Assembly (NCBI GenBank): GCA_020444325.1
Contig: JAHLLD010000001.1
Span: forward strand, 388,747-452,746
Direction of reading: 5' to 3'
Source of the DNA: a bacterium
Lineage (GTDB): Bacteria; Bacteroidota; Ignavibacteria; SZUA-365
Length of the DNA: 64,000 bases
In this document: piece after piece, positions 26,968 through 35,331 of the stretch
Numbering within the stretch: position 1 is the stretch's first letter
Layout of the letters: each line of letters starts with the position of its first letter
The notes under the pieces: generated by a model
Databases searched by the model: none
The model's input: the letters and a program-made list of their open reading frames with translations, nothing else
Told to the model about the DNA's origin: nothing
Position numbers and translations under genes: made by a program

Positions 26968-29514
26968 CTATCGCACGCGGCAGAGCACGATGGTCATGTC
27001 GTCTTTAATGCCCGTGGTATGCTCTTCGGGCAGCACCCCGGTGACGATATTCCGCAGCATGTCGGCCGCGGTCAGGGCATCGGTGCTTCCGCTGTCACCT
27101 GCGGCGAGCACATGCGCCTTGAGCTGTGAAACGCTGCTGCCCGCCCCGTCATCGTCCATCATTTCTTCGAGTCCATCACTGTACAGCAGAATCACATCAC
27201 CGCTCTGCAGATCCAGTGTGTCCTGATGATACCGGGCATCGGGCTGCACCCCCAGCGCCAGGTGTCCCCCGGCATCCGACCACGCGATCTGGTACGCTGC
27301 GCCATCGCGAATCAGAAGCGGCATCGGCAGGCCGGCATTCGTGAACGTCATCTGCATGCGGGCGGCATCGAGCCGCGCGACGCAGACGGCCACAAACATG
27401 CTGCGGCTGGTATCCTGGAAAATCCGGTTGTTGGCTGCTTCGAGAATGCCACGCGGGGAATCTTCATATTCCGCGGCATAGCGCAGCGTGCTGATGGTCG
27501 ACGCCATGACCATGGCAGCGGAGATCCCCTTATCGGAGACGTCCCCTACGATCACTCCCGGACTCTCGCTGTCAAACTGCAGGAAATCGAAAAAGTCGCC
27601 GCCGACTTCCCGGGCGGGAAGCGACCACGCGGCAAAATCGAAGCGTTCGTGAGAAGGTGTTGCCCCCGGCAGCATCGCGGCCTGAATCTGCTGGGCGATA
27701 TGCACCTCCTTGCGAAAGCGTTCCTTTTCACGCAACTCATCCGACAGTTCCACATTCTTCCATCCCAGCATGGCATGTTCTGCAACGGAACGAAGCTCGA
27801 CAAATTCCTCCGCGCTGAGTTTCCTGCCATTGCGTTTTTTCCCCAGCAGCAGCACGGTATGCCGCCCTTCATGCTCCGCGATGTCGGTCATCGCATTGAG
27901 TCCATGCATATCCTCTGCCTCGGCGAAGCCGTGAACATCCAGCACCTCCCCATCCCTCAGACGCGCAAACAGATTCTTCTGCCGCAGCATGCGCTCGACC
28001 ACCTCCTCCGGAAGTGTGGTACCCGCGAGCAGGTATGCACTGCCTTTTTCATCGAGCGTGATGACGCTGGCAACGCTCACCTCGAGAATGTCGGGCAGCG
28101 TCACGGTCAATTCGCGCAGCAGGTCGTCCCGCTCGAGCAAATGCAGCAGACTGCGGCCGAACGCCGCAAGCCGGCTGCGCCGCTGCCATTCATCGCGAAA
28201 GAGCGTGCGATCGAGCAGCTGCTGAATATGTCCTTTTCCCAGGGCAATGAAAATGGCGATGACACCGGTCACGATGACGGAGACAAGAAGGGCATCCGTA
28301 CTGGTGAAGGAATCGAAGTAGTGCTGGAGAAACGCGTTGAGCAGTACGAAGACAAGGACGATGAAGACGGACAACAGGGCGTACAGCGTCGTGCGCTTGA
28401 ACAGTATCTGAATATCGAGGAAGCCATAACGCAGCAGCGCATAGCCGAAGGTGAGCGGAAGCATGAGGGTGATCAGGAGCAGCGCGACAAGACGCAATTC
28501 GAGCGCGACGGGGAGGAGGACATCGTAGAAAATATAGAGGATGTTGATCACGATCAGCAGGATGAAGCCGAAGGTAAACGCGGTCATACCCATGAACACG
28601 ACGTTCAGCAGACTCTTCGTCAGCGGTGCCCGGGCACGGCGGTAGCTCGCCCGGATAATCAGGAGACCGACAACCGGCGAAACGGCATACACGAGGTTGG
28701 CGGCCAATGAGAATTCCTCAACAATGGGCAGCTGCATCTTCGTCAGCAGCACATAGCCGCCTGCTGCAATGAGTACGTACGGAATATATACGAGCAGCAG
28801 GCGTAGTCCCCTGCGTTCACGCATGAACCACTCTTTCGGAAACACGAGCAGGAAATGCAGCAGCATGGGGAGAAACAGCATGAAAGTGACTTCCAGACTG
28901 ATCCCACGCAGCTTCCCGAGCGCACTCCACCAGGGCATGTAAATGCTGGCGTGCACACCCCCGAGCAAATACCAGGCATAACAGGCCAGGCTGCCGAAAA
29001 AGAGGACAGACTCCCGTCGCCGCGGACGCCGCAGCAGTACGATGTAGCCAACGAGAATAATAAAGACCGGTGAGATGTTGTTGATCAGAAAGGTGAGAAG
29101 CGAGATCTCCTTCCCGCGCGCATCACTGATGGAATGCGACAGAATGATGGAAAAACGCTTTTCCGCACCGCCGCGCAGCAGACGCACCCGCACGGTATCG
29201 CCGATGCGGAGCGCTGCCGTCATTCTCTGCAGCGCCATTTCATCGAAATGCGCCGAGTCGAGCGCCACATCGTTGACGCGGGTGAGGATATCGCTGGGCT
29301 GGAAATGCGCATCCGGCTCCCCTTCACGTGTCACTACCGGCACAATGCGCACACCTTCCGCCATATTCTCAACCGGGAACCAGGGCAGACTGGGTTTGGT
29401 GTATTGAATGAGGATACCCGCAGGAAGCTGCACCAGAGCGAGCAACAGCAGGAATCCCCCTGCCGTAGCGAGGGCGAGGTAGACAAAACGGGATTCGATG
29501 AATCGTCCTTTCAT
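26968..29514 (-). CDS. Membrane SpoIIE-type serine phosphatase
   Basis: An 848-residue PP2C-family phosphatase. Start at 29514 is chosen because it begins the first membrane helix (FVYLALATAGGFLLLLALVQ); the upstream frame crosses repeats. Residues about 55-130 are PDZ-like (HFQPSDILTRVNDVALDS, GDTVRVRLLRGG), then about eight helices (130-400), a GAF-like region (about 440-590), and the C-terminal SpoIIE domain with REVGGDFFDFL, GVIVGDVSDKGISAAMVMA, LLYSDGLEEMMDDDG. It likely dephosphorylates an anti-sigma antagonist; no partner kinase is adjacent. Confidence 0.88.
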   Translation of the reverse strand: MKGRFIESRFVYLALATAGGFLLLLALVQLPAGILIQYTKPSLPWFPVENMAEGVRIVPVVTREGEPDAHFQPSDILTRVNDVALDSAHFDEMALQRMTAALRIGDTVRVRLLRGGAEKRFSIILSHSISDARGKEISLLTFLINNISPVFIILVGYIVLLRRPRRRESVLFFGSLACYAWYLLGGVHASIYMPWWSALGKLRGISLEVTFMLFLPMLLHFLLVFPKEWFMRERRGLRLLLVYIPYVLIAAGGYVLLTKMQLPIVEEFSLAANLVYAVSPVVGLLIIRASYRRARAPLTKSLLNVVFMGMTAFTFGFILLIVINILYIFYDVLLPVALELRLVALLLITLMLPLTFGYALLRYGFLDIQILFKRTTLYALLSVFIVLVFVLLNAFLQHYFDSFTSTDALLVSVIVTGVIAIFIALGKGHIQQLLDRTLFRDEWQRRSRLAAFGRSLLHLLERDDLLRELTVTLPDILEVSVASVITLDEKGSAYLLAGTTLPEEVVERMLRQKNLFARLRDGEVLDVHGFAEAEDMHGLNAMTDIAEHEGRHTVLLLGKKRNGRKLSAEEFVELRSVAEHAMLGWKNVELSDELREKERFRKEVHIAQQIQAAMLPGATPSHERFDFAAWSLPAREVGGDFFDFLQFDSESPGVIVGDVSDKGISAAMVMASTISTLRYAAEYEDSPRGILEAANNRIFQDTSRSMFVAVCVARLDAARMQMTFTNAGLPMPLLIRDGAAYQIAWSDAGGHLALGVQPDARYHQDTLDLQSGDVILLYSDGLEEMMDDDGAGSSVSQLKAHVLAAGDSGSTDALTAADMLRNIVTGVLPEEHTTGIKDDMTIVLCRVR

Positions 29515-29603
29515 GCAGGAATCCGGTGGGAAACAGGCGTTCTGCCTAACATACGAAATCGTGATTGCATAGCGAAGCACTCCGATACTCCACCGGTGAC
29601 CGA

Positions 29604-29655
29604 TTGTTGCATCGCCGGGCCGTTGTTGCATCGCCGGGCCGTTGTTGCATCGCCC
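29604..29655. repeat. 19-bp tandem repeat, 2.7 copies
   Basis: Unit TTGTTGCATCGCCGGGCCG at 29604-29622 and 29623-29641, then a partial copy 29642-29655. It sits between the divergent phosphatase and YCF48 genes and could be a promoter-region variable repeat. Nothing else is seen in 29515-29722. Confidence 0.85.
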
Positions 29656-29722
29656 TACCGGGGAACAGTACATTGTGTTCGGACGTACACCGTCTCCGCA
29701 ACCACACCCATGAAGATGCCGC

Positions 29723-30679
29723 ATGAAGCTTCGACATTGCATACTCCTTTTCATGATTATCCTCCCCGTATCGATGCAGGGGCAGACACTCGGCAGCTGG
29801 GAGCATATTTCTCACCGCACCGAGTTCACCCTCTGGGATGTCGCTTTCGCCGACAGTCTGCACGGCAGCATCGTCGGTGACTACGGCGTCATCATGCGTA
29901 CGACGGATGGCGGGGAAAGCTGGACGCAGAAACTCTCATCGGATCAGCACGCGTTCCGCAATGTCCGCTACCTGAACGACAGTGTCGGTGTCGCCGCCGG
30001 CTTCCGCGGCAGTTTCCACCGCACGGAGGATCGTGGGAGCAGCTGGACGCGCATTCCACTGCCAACGGAGTACACCTATCCCGGCATGGCTGTCGTGGGC
30101 AGCACTATCTGGCTCTCCGGAGAAAACGGAAGCATTCTGAAATCCACGGATATGGGATCGACATGGTCTGCACTGGAAAGCGGCACCGATGTGATGCTCA
30201 GCAGTATTTCCTTCGCCGATGCGAAACACGGCTGGTGCGCATCCCCGCAGCGGGTGCTTCTGCACAGCAGCGATGGTGGTACCACATGGGAGAAACAGAA
30301 GCTCGATTCCTTTCTCCCGGTCACGACATTGTTCGCGCGCAGCGCGAGTGAATGCTGGCTCGCCGGGTATCACGGACTGCTGATGCGTACGTCAAACGGT
30401 GGCTCGTCCTGGCAAAAACTCAACGCCTACGAAACTGATTACATCCGTCTCGCCTTCGACAACCGCGGCGCAGGCTGGGCGGTCGGCAAGCGTGGTGCCA
30501 TCGTGCGCGCGGAGAAGAACAACACCTCGTGGCGGCTGCACGACCTGACATCGGCGAAGTCCCTGCATGGCATCACCTTCCTGCCAAACAATCAGGCCAT
30601 CGCCGTCGGGGAATTCGGCGCGGTGCTCAAGCTGCGCAATGTGTATCCCCCCACCGTGCAAACACCGGATCATCAATAG
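29723..30679 (+). CDS. Secreted YCF48/BNR-repeat protein
   Basis: A 318-residue exported protein with signal peptide (MKLRHCILLFMIILPVSMQG). Blades of the TTDGGESWTQ / TEDRGSSWTRI / SSDGGTTWEKQ type recur about every 42 residues across residues 30-300, giving a seven-blade beta-propeller like plant YCF48 and sialidase-like BNR proteins. No T9SS tail is present, unlike the related protein at 2968-6003. YCF48 in photosynthesisers helps photosystem II assembly; no such role is implied here. Confidence 0.82.
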   Translation: MKLRHCILLFMIILPVSMQGQTLGSWEHISHRTEFTLWDVAFADSLHGSIVGDYGVIMRTTDGGESWTQKLSSDQHAFRNVRYLNDSVGVAAGFRGSFHRTEDRGSSWTRIPLPTEYTYPGMAVVGSTIWLSGENGSILKSTDMGSTWSALESGTDVMLSSISFADAKHGWCASPQRVLLHSSDGGTTWEKQKLDSFLPVTTLFARSASECWLAGYHGLLMRTSNGGSSWQKLNAYETDYIRLAFDNRGAGWAVGKRGAIVRAEKNNTSWRLHDLTSAKSLHGITFLPNNQAIAVGEFGAVLKLRNVYPPTVQTPDHQ

Positions 30680-30735
30680 TCACAACCTCTCATAATTCTT
30701 CACCACGGAACGGCAAACAGCATACGGGAGCACGT

Positions 30736-31869
30736 ATGAAGGTTACAGTACTCGGCGGCGGCATGGTGGGTTCAGCCATTGCCCGCGATCTGGCACGGGA
30801 GGACGCTTGGGAAGTGTGCGTTGCCGACCGCAACGAACACGCACTCGCTGCGCTGTCTGCGTTTCCGGTCACGACACGCACGGCGGACCTGGCAGATGCC
30901 GGGGCTCTTACCGCTGCCATCAGCGACGCCGACCTGGTCATCGGGGCCGTCCCCGGTTTCATGGGATATGAAACCCTGCGCCGTGTGATCGATGCGGGGA
31001 AAAATGTCGTCGATATTTCTTTTTTCCCGGAGGATCCCTTCACGCTTGATGAACTGGCGAAAGAGCGCGGTGTGACGGCGGTGATGGATTGTGGTCTGGC
31101 ACCCGGACTCGGCAACATCCTCATGGGCCGGCTGAATGCGGATATGGACAGTATCGAGAGTTTTCTCTGTTATGTCGGGGGACTCCCTGTCGTGCGCCGC
31201 AAGCCCTACGAATACGGCGCCGTGTTTTCTCCCATCGACGTGATTGAAGAGTACACGCGTCCCGCCCGCTACATCGAACACGGACATGAGGTCGTGCGTC
31301 CCGCGCTCAGCGATATCGAACAGCTGCATTTCGACGGTGTGGGGACGCTCGAGGCATTCAATACTGACGGACTCCGTACCCTCGCGGTAACAATGCAGGC
31401 ACCGAGCATGAAGGAAAAAACCATGCGCTACCCGGGGCACGCAGCCCTGATGCAGGTACTTCGCGATACCGGGTTTTTCCGCAAAGAGGCAATTGATGTG
31501 GATGGAGTCGCGGTCGCTCCGCTGGATGTCACCGCGCGCCTGCTCTTCCCCGCATGGCAGATGGAAGAGGGAGAGGAAGATCTCTCGGTCATGCGTGTAA
31601 CCATCGTGGGTGAGAAAGACGGGATGCGGGAAAGTCACACCTTCGATATGCTCGACCGCTACGACCGTGAGAGCGGAACGACGTCAATGGCACGCACCAC
31701 CGGCTACACTTGTGCAGTTGCCGCCCGCCTTGTCGCCAACGGCAGCTATCGTCACACCGGCATCTCACCTCCCGAGTACCTGGGCGCTGAGCTGGACGTA
31801 TTCAATGCCCTGCTTGAGGGACTCGAACAGCGGAACGTACGCTTCGCACACAGCATGAAGGCGGGGTAG
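30736..31869 (+). CDS. Saccharopine dehydrogenase-like oxidoreductase
   Basis: A 377-residue NAD(P)-dependent enzyme. The Rossmann motif VLGGGMVGSAIARDLA starts at residue 4; ADLVIGAVPGFMGYETLRRVIDAGKNVVDISF and DCGLAPGLGNILMGRL match the lysine 6-dehydrogenase/saccharopine reductase group. ATG at 30736 follows ACGGGAGCACGT. The usual substrate is a lysine derivative, but the exact one is unclear: no other lysine-degradation gene is adjacent. A homospermidine- or carboxynorspermidine-type synthase is less likely for lack of the long C-terminus. Confidence 0.82.
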   Translation: MKVTVLGGGMVGSAIARDLAREDAWEVCVADRNEHALAALSAFPVTTRTADLADAGALTAAISDADLVIGAVPGFMGYETLRRVIDAGKNVVDISFFPEDPFTLDELAKERGVTAVMDCGLAPGLGNILMGRLNADMDSIESFLCYVGGLPVVRRKPYEYGAVFSPIDVIEEYTRPARYIEHGHEVVRPALSDIEQLHFDGVGTLEAFNTDGLRTLAVTMQAPSMKEKTMRYPGHAALMQVLRDTGFFRKEAIDVDGVAVAPLDVTARLLFPAWQMEEGEEDLSVMRVTIVGEKDGMRESHTFDMLDRYDRESGTTSMARTTGYTCAVAARLVANGSYRHTGISPPEYLGAELDVFNALLEGLEQRNVRFAHSMKAG

Positions 31870-31893
31870 GTTCCGCGTCAGCCTGAAGCAGGG

Positions 31894-32463
31894 TTACGGG
31901 TAGAAGCGGATGCCGAGAGCGGGCTGGATGTCGAAGCCGAAGCCCGGGGTGATACCCAGGATGGGGTCAATTTCGATGAAGATGTCGAGGGGCGTATTGC
32001 GCGGGATGATGTTCAGGCCGAACACCCCTTTCGCCGCGATGGCAACCTTGGAATCGTCGCCGTAATACCAGCGTTCCTTGTCCTTCCCCTTTTTCACCCA
32101 GACGACAAATCCATTGTCCTTGTCTCCGAAACCCATCACACCGCCAACGCCTGCGTAGATCTTGAAAATGCGGGAATTGAAAGCATCGTTGAAATGCCAC
32201 AGATAATCGGCATGAACATGGGGATTCCCCATCGCGGACGATCCCAGGGCAAGGTCCCATGAATTCTCACTGCTCAGCCAGAATCGCGCCGAGACTGCCG
32301 TGGGCTCACCAACGGAAAAACCAATACCGAAAGAGCGTCCCTTGGGTCCCTGGGCGTGAGCAGTAAACGCGGGAAAAACGATGAGTAAAAGCGTGCATGC
32401 AAGAAGGGCCGATTGTACGAATGTGCGCACGCGGCCTATTGCCGAATTCTGTTTGGAAAGCAT
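31894..32463 (-). CDS. Small exported outer-membrane beta-barrel-like protein
   Basis: 189 residues with a long signal peptide (about 38 residues, ending AFTAHAQG). The mature part alternates hydrophobic and polar residues with Gly/Phe/Tyr-rich turns (FGIGFSVGEPTAVSARFW, YAGVGGVMGFGD, TPGFGFDIQPALGIRFYP), ending in an aromatic, as outer-membrane barrels do. AGAAGGGGATACTT precedes the ATG at 32463. It lies 90 bp downstream of mpl on the same strand. Function unknown. Confidence 0.7.
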   Translation of the reverse strand: MLSKQNSAIGRVRTFVQSALLACTLLLIVFPAFTAHAQGPKGRSFGIGFSVGEPTAVSARFWLSSENSWDLALGSSAMGNPHVHADYLWHFNDAFNSRIFKIYAGVGGVMGFGDKDNGFVVWVKKGKDKERWYYGDDSKVAIAAKGVFGLNIIPRNTPLDIFIEIDPILGITPGFGFDIQPALGIRFYP

Positions 32464-32553
32464 AAGTATCCCCTTCTTGTTGTTATCAGGCGTTTTCAAT
32501 ACAACGAGGGAATACAGCATTCCCGTTCCGTTCATGCTGTCGGTGACCTGGAA

Positions 32554-33972
32554 TCAGTTTCCCGCCAACGATTCGATGTGTTCGCGCAGCAGGGCATGTG
32601 CACCACCGAATTTCCCGTTGCTGCAGAGAGCGACGACATCCCCTTCGGCAAGAATTGATTTCACGTACTCCACCATTTCAATGGGATCGGGAATGGCGCG
32701 TGCGGTGCGTCCTTCGCGCTTAAGTTCCTCGGCGATGCGTGGTGGAGAAAGTCGTTCTTCTTCGCTGTACCGTTCCGGCCGGTCGATGGCGCCGATGACG
32801 GAGACGTCGGCGAGACCGAGGGCCTCGGTGATTTCCTTCTGGTAGATACTGCGTGTCGTGGTATTCGATCGCGGTTCGAAGCATGCGATGAGTCTGCGAT
32901 GCGGGAAGCGCTCGCGCAGCGCCGTGAGCGTCAGGCGCAGAGCGGTGGGATGATGCGCGAAGTCGTCGATCAGCGTGATGCCGTTCGCTTCCGCGATAAT
33001 CTCCATGCGGCGTTTGATGGAGCGAAAACTGTCGAAAGCCCGCTGGATGACATCGTCGGATATCCCGAGACGTTCCGCGATCGCCACGACGGCCATCGCA
33101 TTGCGTACGTTGAACTCCCCGGTGAGTCCGATCCGAAAACTGTGCAGCGTCCCGCGCCGCATATCCGTCATCCGGAAGGTCGTTTTTCCATCCTCGTATG
33201 CCATATCCGTGCATCGCAGTTCGCACTCCGATCCCATACCGAAGCGCAGCACGCTGCAGTGCGCCTGCTGCGCGACTTCGACCGCATGCGCATCGTCGCC
33301 GTTGACGATGAGCAGTCCATTCCCCGGAATAAGATTGACGAACTGCCGGAAGGATCGCTTGATATGTTCGAGGGAGTCGAAGATATCGGCATGATCGAAT
33401 TCGACATTATTGATGACGGCGATTTCCGGGCGGTAATGCACGAACTTGGATCGTTTGTCGAAAAAGGCCGTGTCGTATTCATCCCCCTCGGTGACGAACA
33501 CACCGTCCATCAGCGCCGTGCGGCAGCCACGGCCAAAATTCTCGGGGATGCCACCGATAAGGAAGCCCGGACTGTGTCCCGCCACCTCCAGCACCCATGT
33601 TGCCAGCGAACTGGTGGTGGACTTCCCATGCGTCCCGGCGATCACCACGCTGGTTTTTCCCTCGATCATCTCATCGCCAACGAGTCCGGCCAGCGACGTG
33701 TATCGCAGTCTGCGGTTGAGCACCGCCTCCACTTCCACATTCCCGCGGCTCATCGCATTTCCAATCACCACCACCGTCCCATTCGGCAGGGCGGAAATAT
33801 GCGTTTCCGCGAAACTGTCATGATACGGAATGCGCTGCGCAGCGAGGAAATCGCTCATGGGCGGATAGACACCATTGTCCGATCCGGCAACACTGTGTCC
33901 CTGCTCCCTCAGCGCCGCGGCGACACCCGCCATGGCCGACCCTGCGATACCGATAAAGTAGAATTGCTTCAT
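32554..33972 (-). CDS. mpl: Murein peptide ligase Mpl
   Basis: Joins recycled L-Ala-gamma-D-Glu-meso-DAP tripeptide to UDP-MurNAc in peptidoglycan recycling. 472 residues in the Mur ligase fold: IGIAGSAMAGVA at residue 7, the ATP loop AGTHGKSTTSSL near 112, GDEYDTAFFDKRSKF, NVEFDHADIF, and FEPRSNTTTR. Features that favour Mpl over MurC are GNAMSRGNVEVE and the DKRSKF/FEPRSNT segments. It is convergent with the saccharopine-dehydrogenase-like gene and divergent from the 2OG-oxygenase. Recycling supplies the tripeptide, not the de novo route. Confidence 0.9.
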   Translation of the reverse strand: MKQFYFIGIAGSAMAGVAAALREQGHSVAGSDNGVYPPMSDFLAAQRIPYHDSFAETHISALPNGTVVVIGNAMSRGNVEVEAVLNRRLRYTSLAGLVGDEMIEGKTSVVIAGTHGKSTTSSLATWVLEVAGHSPGFLIGGIPENFGRGCRTALMDGVFVTEGDEYDTAFFDKRSKFVHYRPEIAVINNVEFDHADIFDSLEHIKRSFRQFVNLIPGNGLLIVNGDDAHAVEVAQQAHCSVLRFGMGSECELRCTDMAYEDGKTTFRMTDMRRGTLHSFRIGLTGEFNVRNAMAVVAIAERLGISDDVIQRAFDSFRSIKRRMEIIAEANGITLIDDFAHHPTALRLTLTALRERFPHRRLIACFEPRSNTTTRSIYQKEITEALGLADVSVIGAIDRPERYSEEERLSPPRIAEELKREGRTARAIPDPIEMVEYVKSILAEGDVVALCSNGKFGGAHALLREHIESLAGN

Positions 33973-34133
33973 GGGAGATAAATGTAGCTATCCGGCGTGA
34001 ATTTCCATATAGCTGAAGCGTTGGAGATTTCATCGCCACAGCGGATATTTGCGCAGCGTCACCCTGCAGGGAAGCATCTGCTCCCACCGCATGGGGACTT
34101 CTCCCACTCCCACTCGTACCGGATGCCACGACA

Positions 34134-34748
34134 ATGGATGCCGATTTCACCCCCGTTATCGACGGGCTTGCAGCAGACGGATGGACCGTCGCGCACGGCC
34201 TGTTGCCTGAGTCCGTCCTGCTCGCTCTCATGGAGGAAGCCCGGCAGCTGCACGACAGTGACCGCTTCCGCGAAGCCCGCATCGGAACCGGAGGATCGGA
34301 AGTGCAGCGCGAAGACATCCGAAGTGACAGCATACTGTGGCTCGACGCCGCCAGCGCTCCCGCCGGAAGACGCTCCTATCACCGCATGATCGAGCAGCTC
34401 CGCCTGGCACTCAACAGCACACTGTTCCTCGGTCTGATCGATTTTGAATGCCACTACGCCGTCTACGAAGAGGGCGCGCATTACGATGTGCATGTCGACC
34501 GCTTCCGTGCTTCCGACGCGCGCATGATATCCGTCGTGCTGTACCTCAACGAGGGATGGTCTACCGCCGATGGTGGCCAGTTGCGCCTGCATTTCATGGA
34601 TAAGATGCACGATATTCTACCCGAGCTTGGCACCTTCGTCATATTCCGCAGCGACACCGTGCCTCACGAGGTGCTCCCATCCACACGAGCGCGTTACAGT
34701 CTCACGGGCTGGTACCGCCGCCGCTCCTTCACCGACATTTTCCCGTGA
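34134..34748 (+). CDS. 2-oxoglutarate/Fe(II)-dependent prolyl-hydroxylase-like oxygenase
   Basis: 204 residues. The double-stranded beta-helix metal triad is visible as HVD (in DVHVDRF, near residue 120), a distal His in SDTVPHEVLP, and the 2OG-binding Arg in RYSLTGWYRRR. The SVVLYLNEGW and GGQLRLHF strands match the SM-20/PKHD-type group. The substrate is likely a protein proline or a small molecule, unresolved. Start at 34134 is supported by position, with a second ATG nearby. A transcript for the tRNA begins just after its stop. Confidence 0.85.
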   Translation: MDADFTPVIDGLAADGWTVAHGLLPESVLLALMEEARQLHDSDRFREARIGTGGSEVQREDIRSDSILWLDAASAPAGRRSYHRMIEQLRLALNSTLFLGLIDFECHYAVYEEGAHYDVHVDRFRASDARMISVVLYLNEGWSTADGGQLRLHFMDKMHDILPELGTFVIFRSDTVPHEVLPSTRARYSLTGWYRRRSFTDIFP

Positions 34749-34749
34749 G

Positions 34750-34781
34750 TTTTTGCGGATTGCAAAAAATGCGTAGATTTG
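34750..34781 (+). promoter_or_regulatory. Consensus Bacteroidota promoter for the tRNA-Ser leader
   Basis: TTTTTG at 34750-34755, 18 bp, TAGATTTG at 34774-34781, an exact TAnnTTTG. Transcription would start near 34788 and run through the repeats into the tRNA. Confidence 0.75.
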
Positions 34782-34822
34782 TAATCTGTGGCACGTGAGA
34801 TGAAACTTCTCCAGGTCACATC

Positions 34823-35004
34823 GAGTGGAGGAACATAGAATTTCACCTGGAGAGGTGTCCTCCTTCATCCCGCTTCGCGGGATTTCGGCGGACGCAGCAG
34901 GAGTGGAGAAACATAGATTTTCACCTGGAGAGGTGTCCTCCTTCATCCCGCTTCGCGGGATTTCGGCGGACGCAGCAGGAGTGAGGGAACATAGATTATC
35001 ACCT

Positions 35005-35011
<7 letters not shown>
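34823..35011 (+). repeat. 78-bp tandem repeats in the tRNA-Ser leader
   Basis: Units at 34823-34900 and 34901-34978, and a third partial unit at 34979-35011 that merges with the tRNA. Each full unit has two hairpins: CACCT-GGAG-AGGTG and ATCCCGC-TTC-GCGGGAT. The first of these copies the tRNA's own first 5' bases (GGAGAGGTG), which the third unit supplies as the acceptor strand. Confidence 0.85.
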
Positions 35012-35092
<81 letters not shown>

Positions 35093-35105
35093 AAGCAACG
35101 CAACC

Positions 35106-35137
35106 AGGTCAGGTGTAGTCACGCCTGGCCTGTTTTT
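35106..35137 (+). terminator. Terminator of tRNA-Ser
   Basis: AGGTCAGGTGT / ACGCCTGGCCT, an 11-bp stem with two G-U pairs and a 4-base loop, then GTTTTT. Confidence 0.85.
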
Positions 35138-35188
35138 ATTGGGTCAAATGAACACGCGGTACCACGTAGTGTGCCCACATGGCACCAG

Positions 35189-35208
35189 TTTGGGACACTT
35201 TTGGGACA
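35189..35208 (+). other. Helically phased TTTGGGACA direct repeats
   Basis: TTTGGGACA at 35189-35197 and 35200-35208, centred 11 bp apart, one helical turn. The position between tRNA-Ser and the ATPase operon suits integrase arm sites. A GTGGGACA also occurs at about 39408 by the integrase start. Inference only. Confidence 0.35.
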
Positions 35209-35331
35209 TTCTATCCGGTACTGTATTTTCTAGAAGTCTTTGCCTATACTGACTGACCGGGAGTCAGCTTTCAGAGGAAGCGATTCCTGGATGACATGAA
35301 GGGCTTGACGTCAATGACAGCTGAGGAAAGT

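Noticed and set aside
34823..34978. CRISPR-like array in the direct repeats
   Set aside because: The units are adjacent with no spacers, and no cas gene is present.
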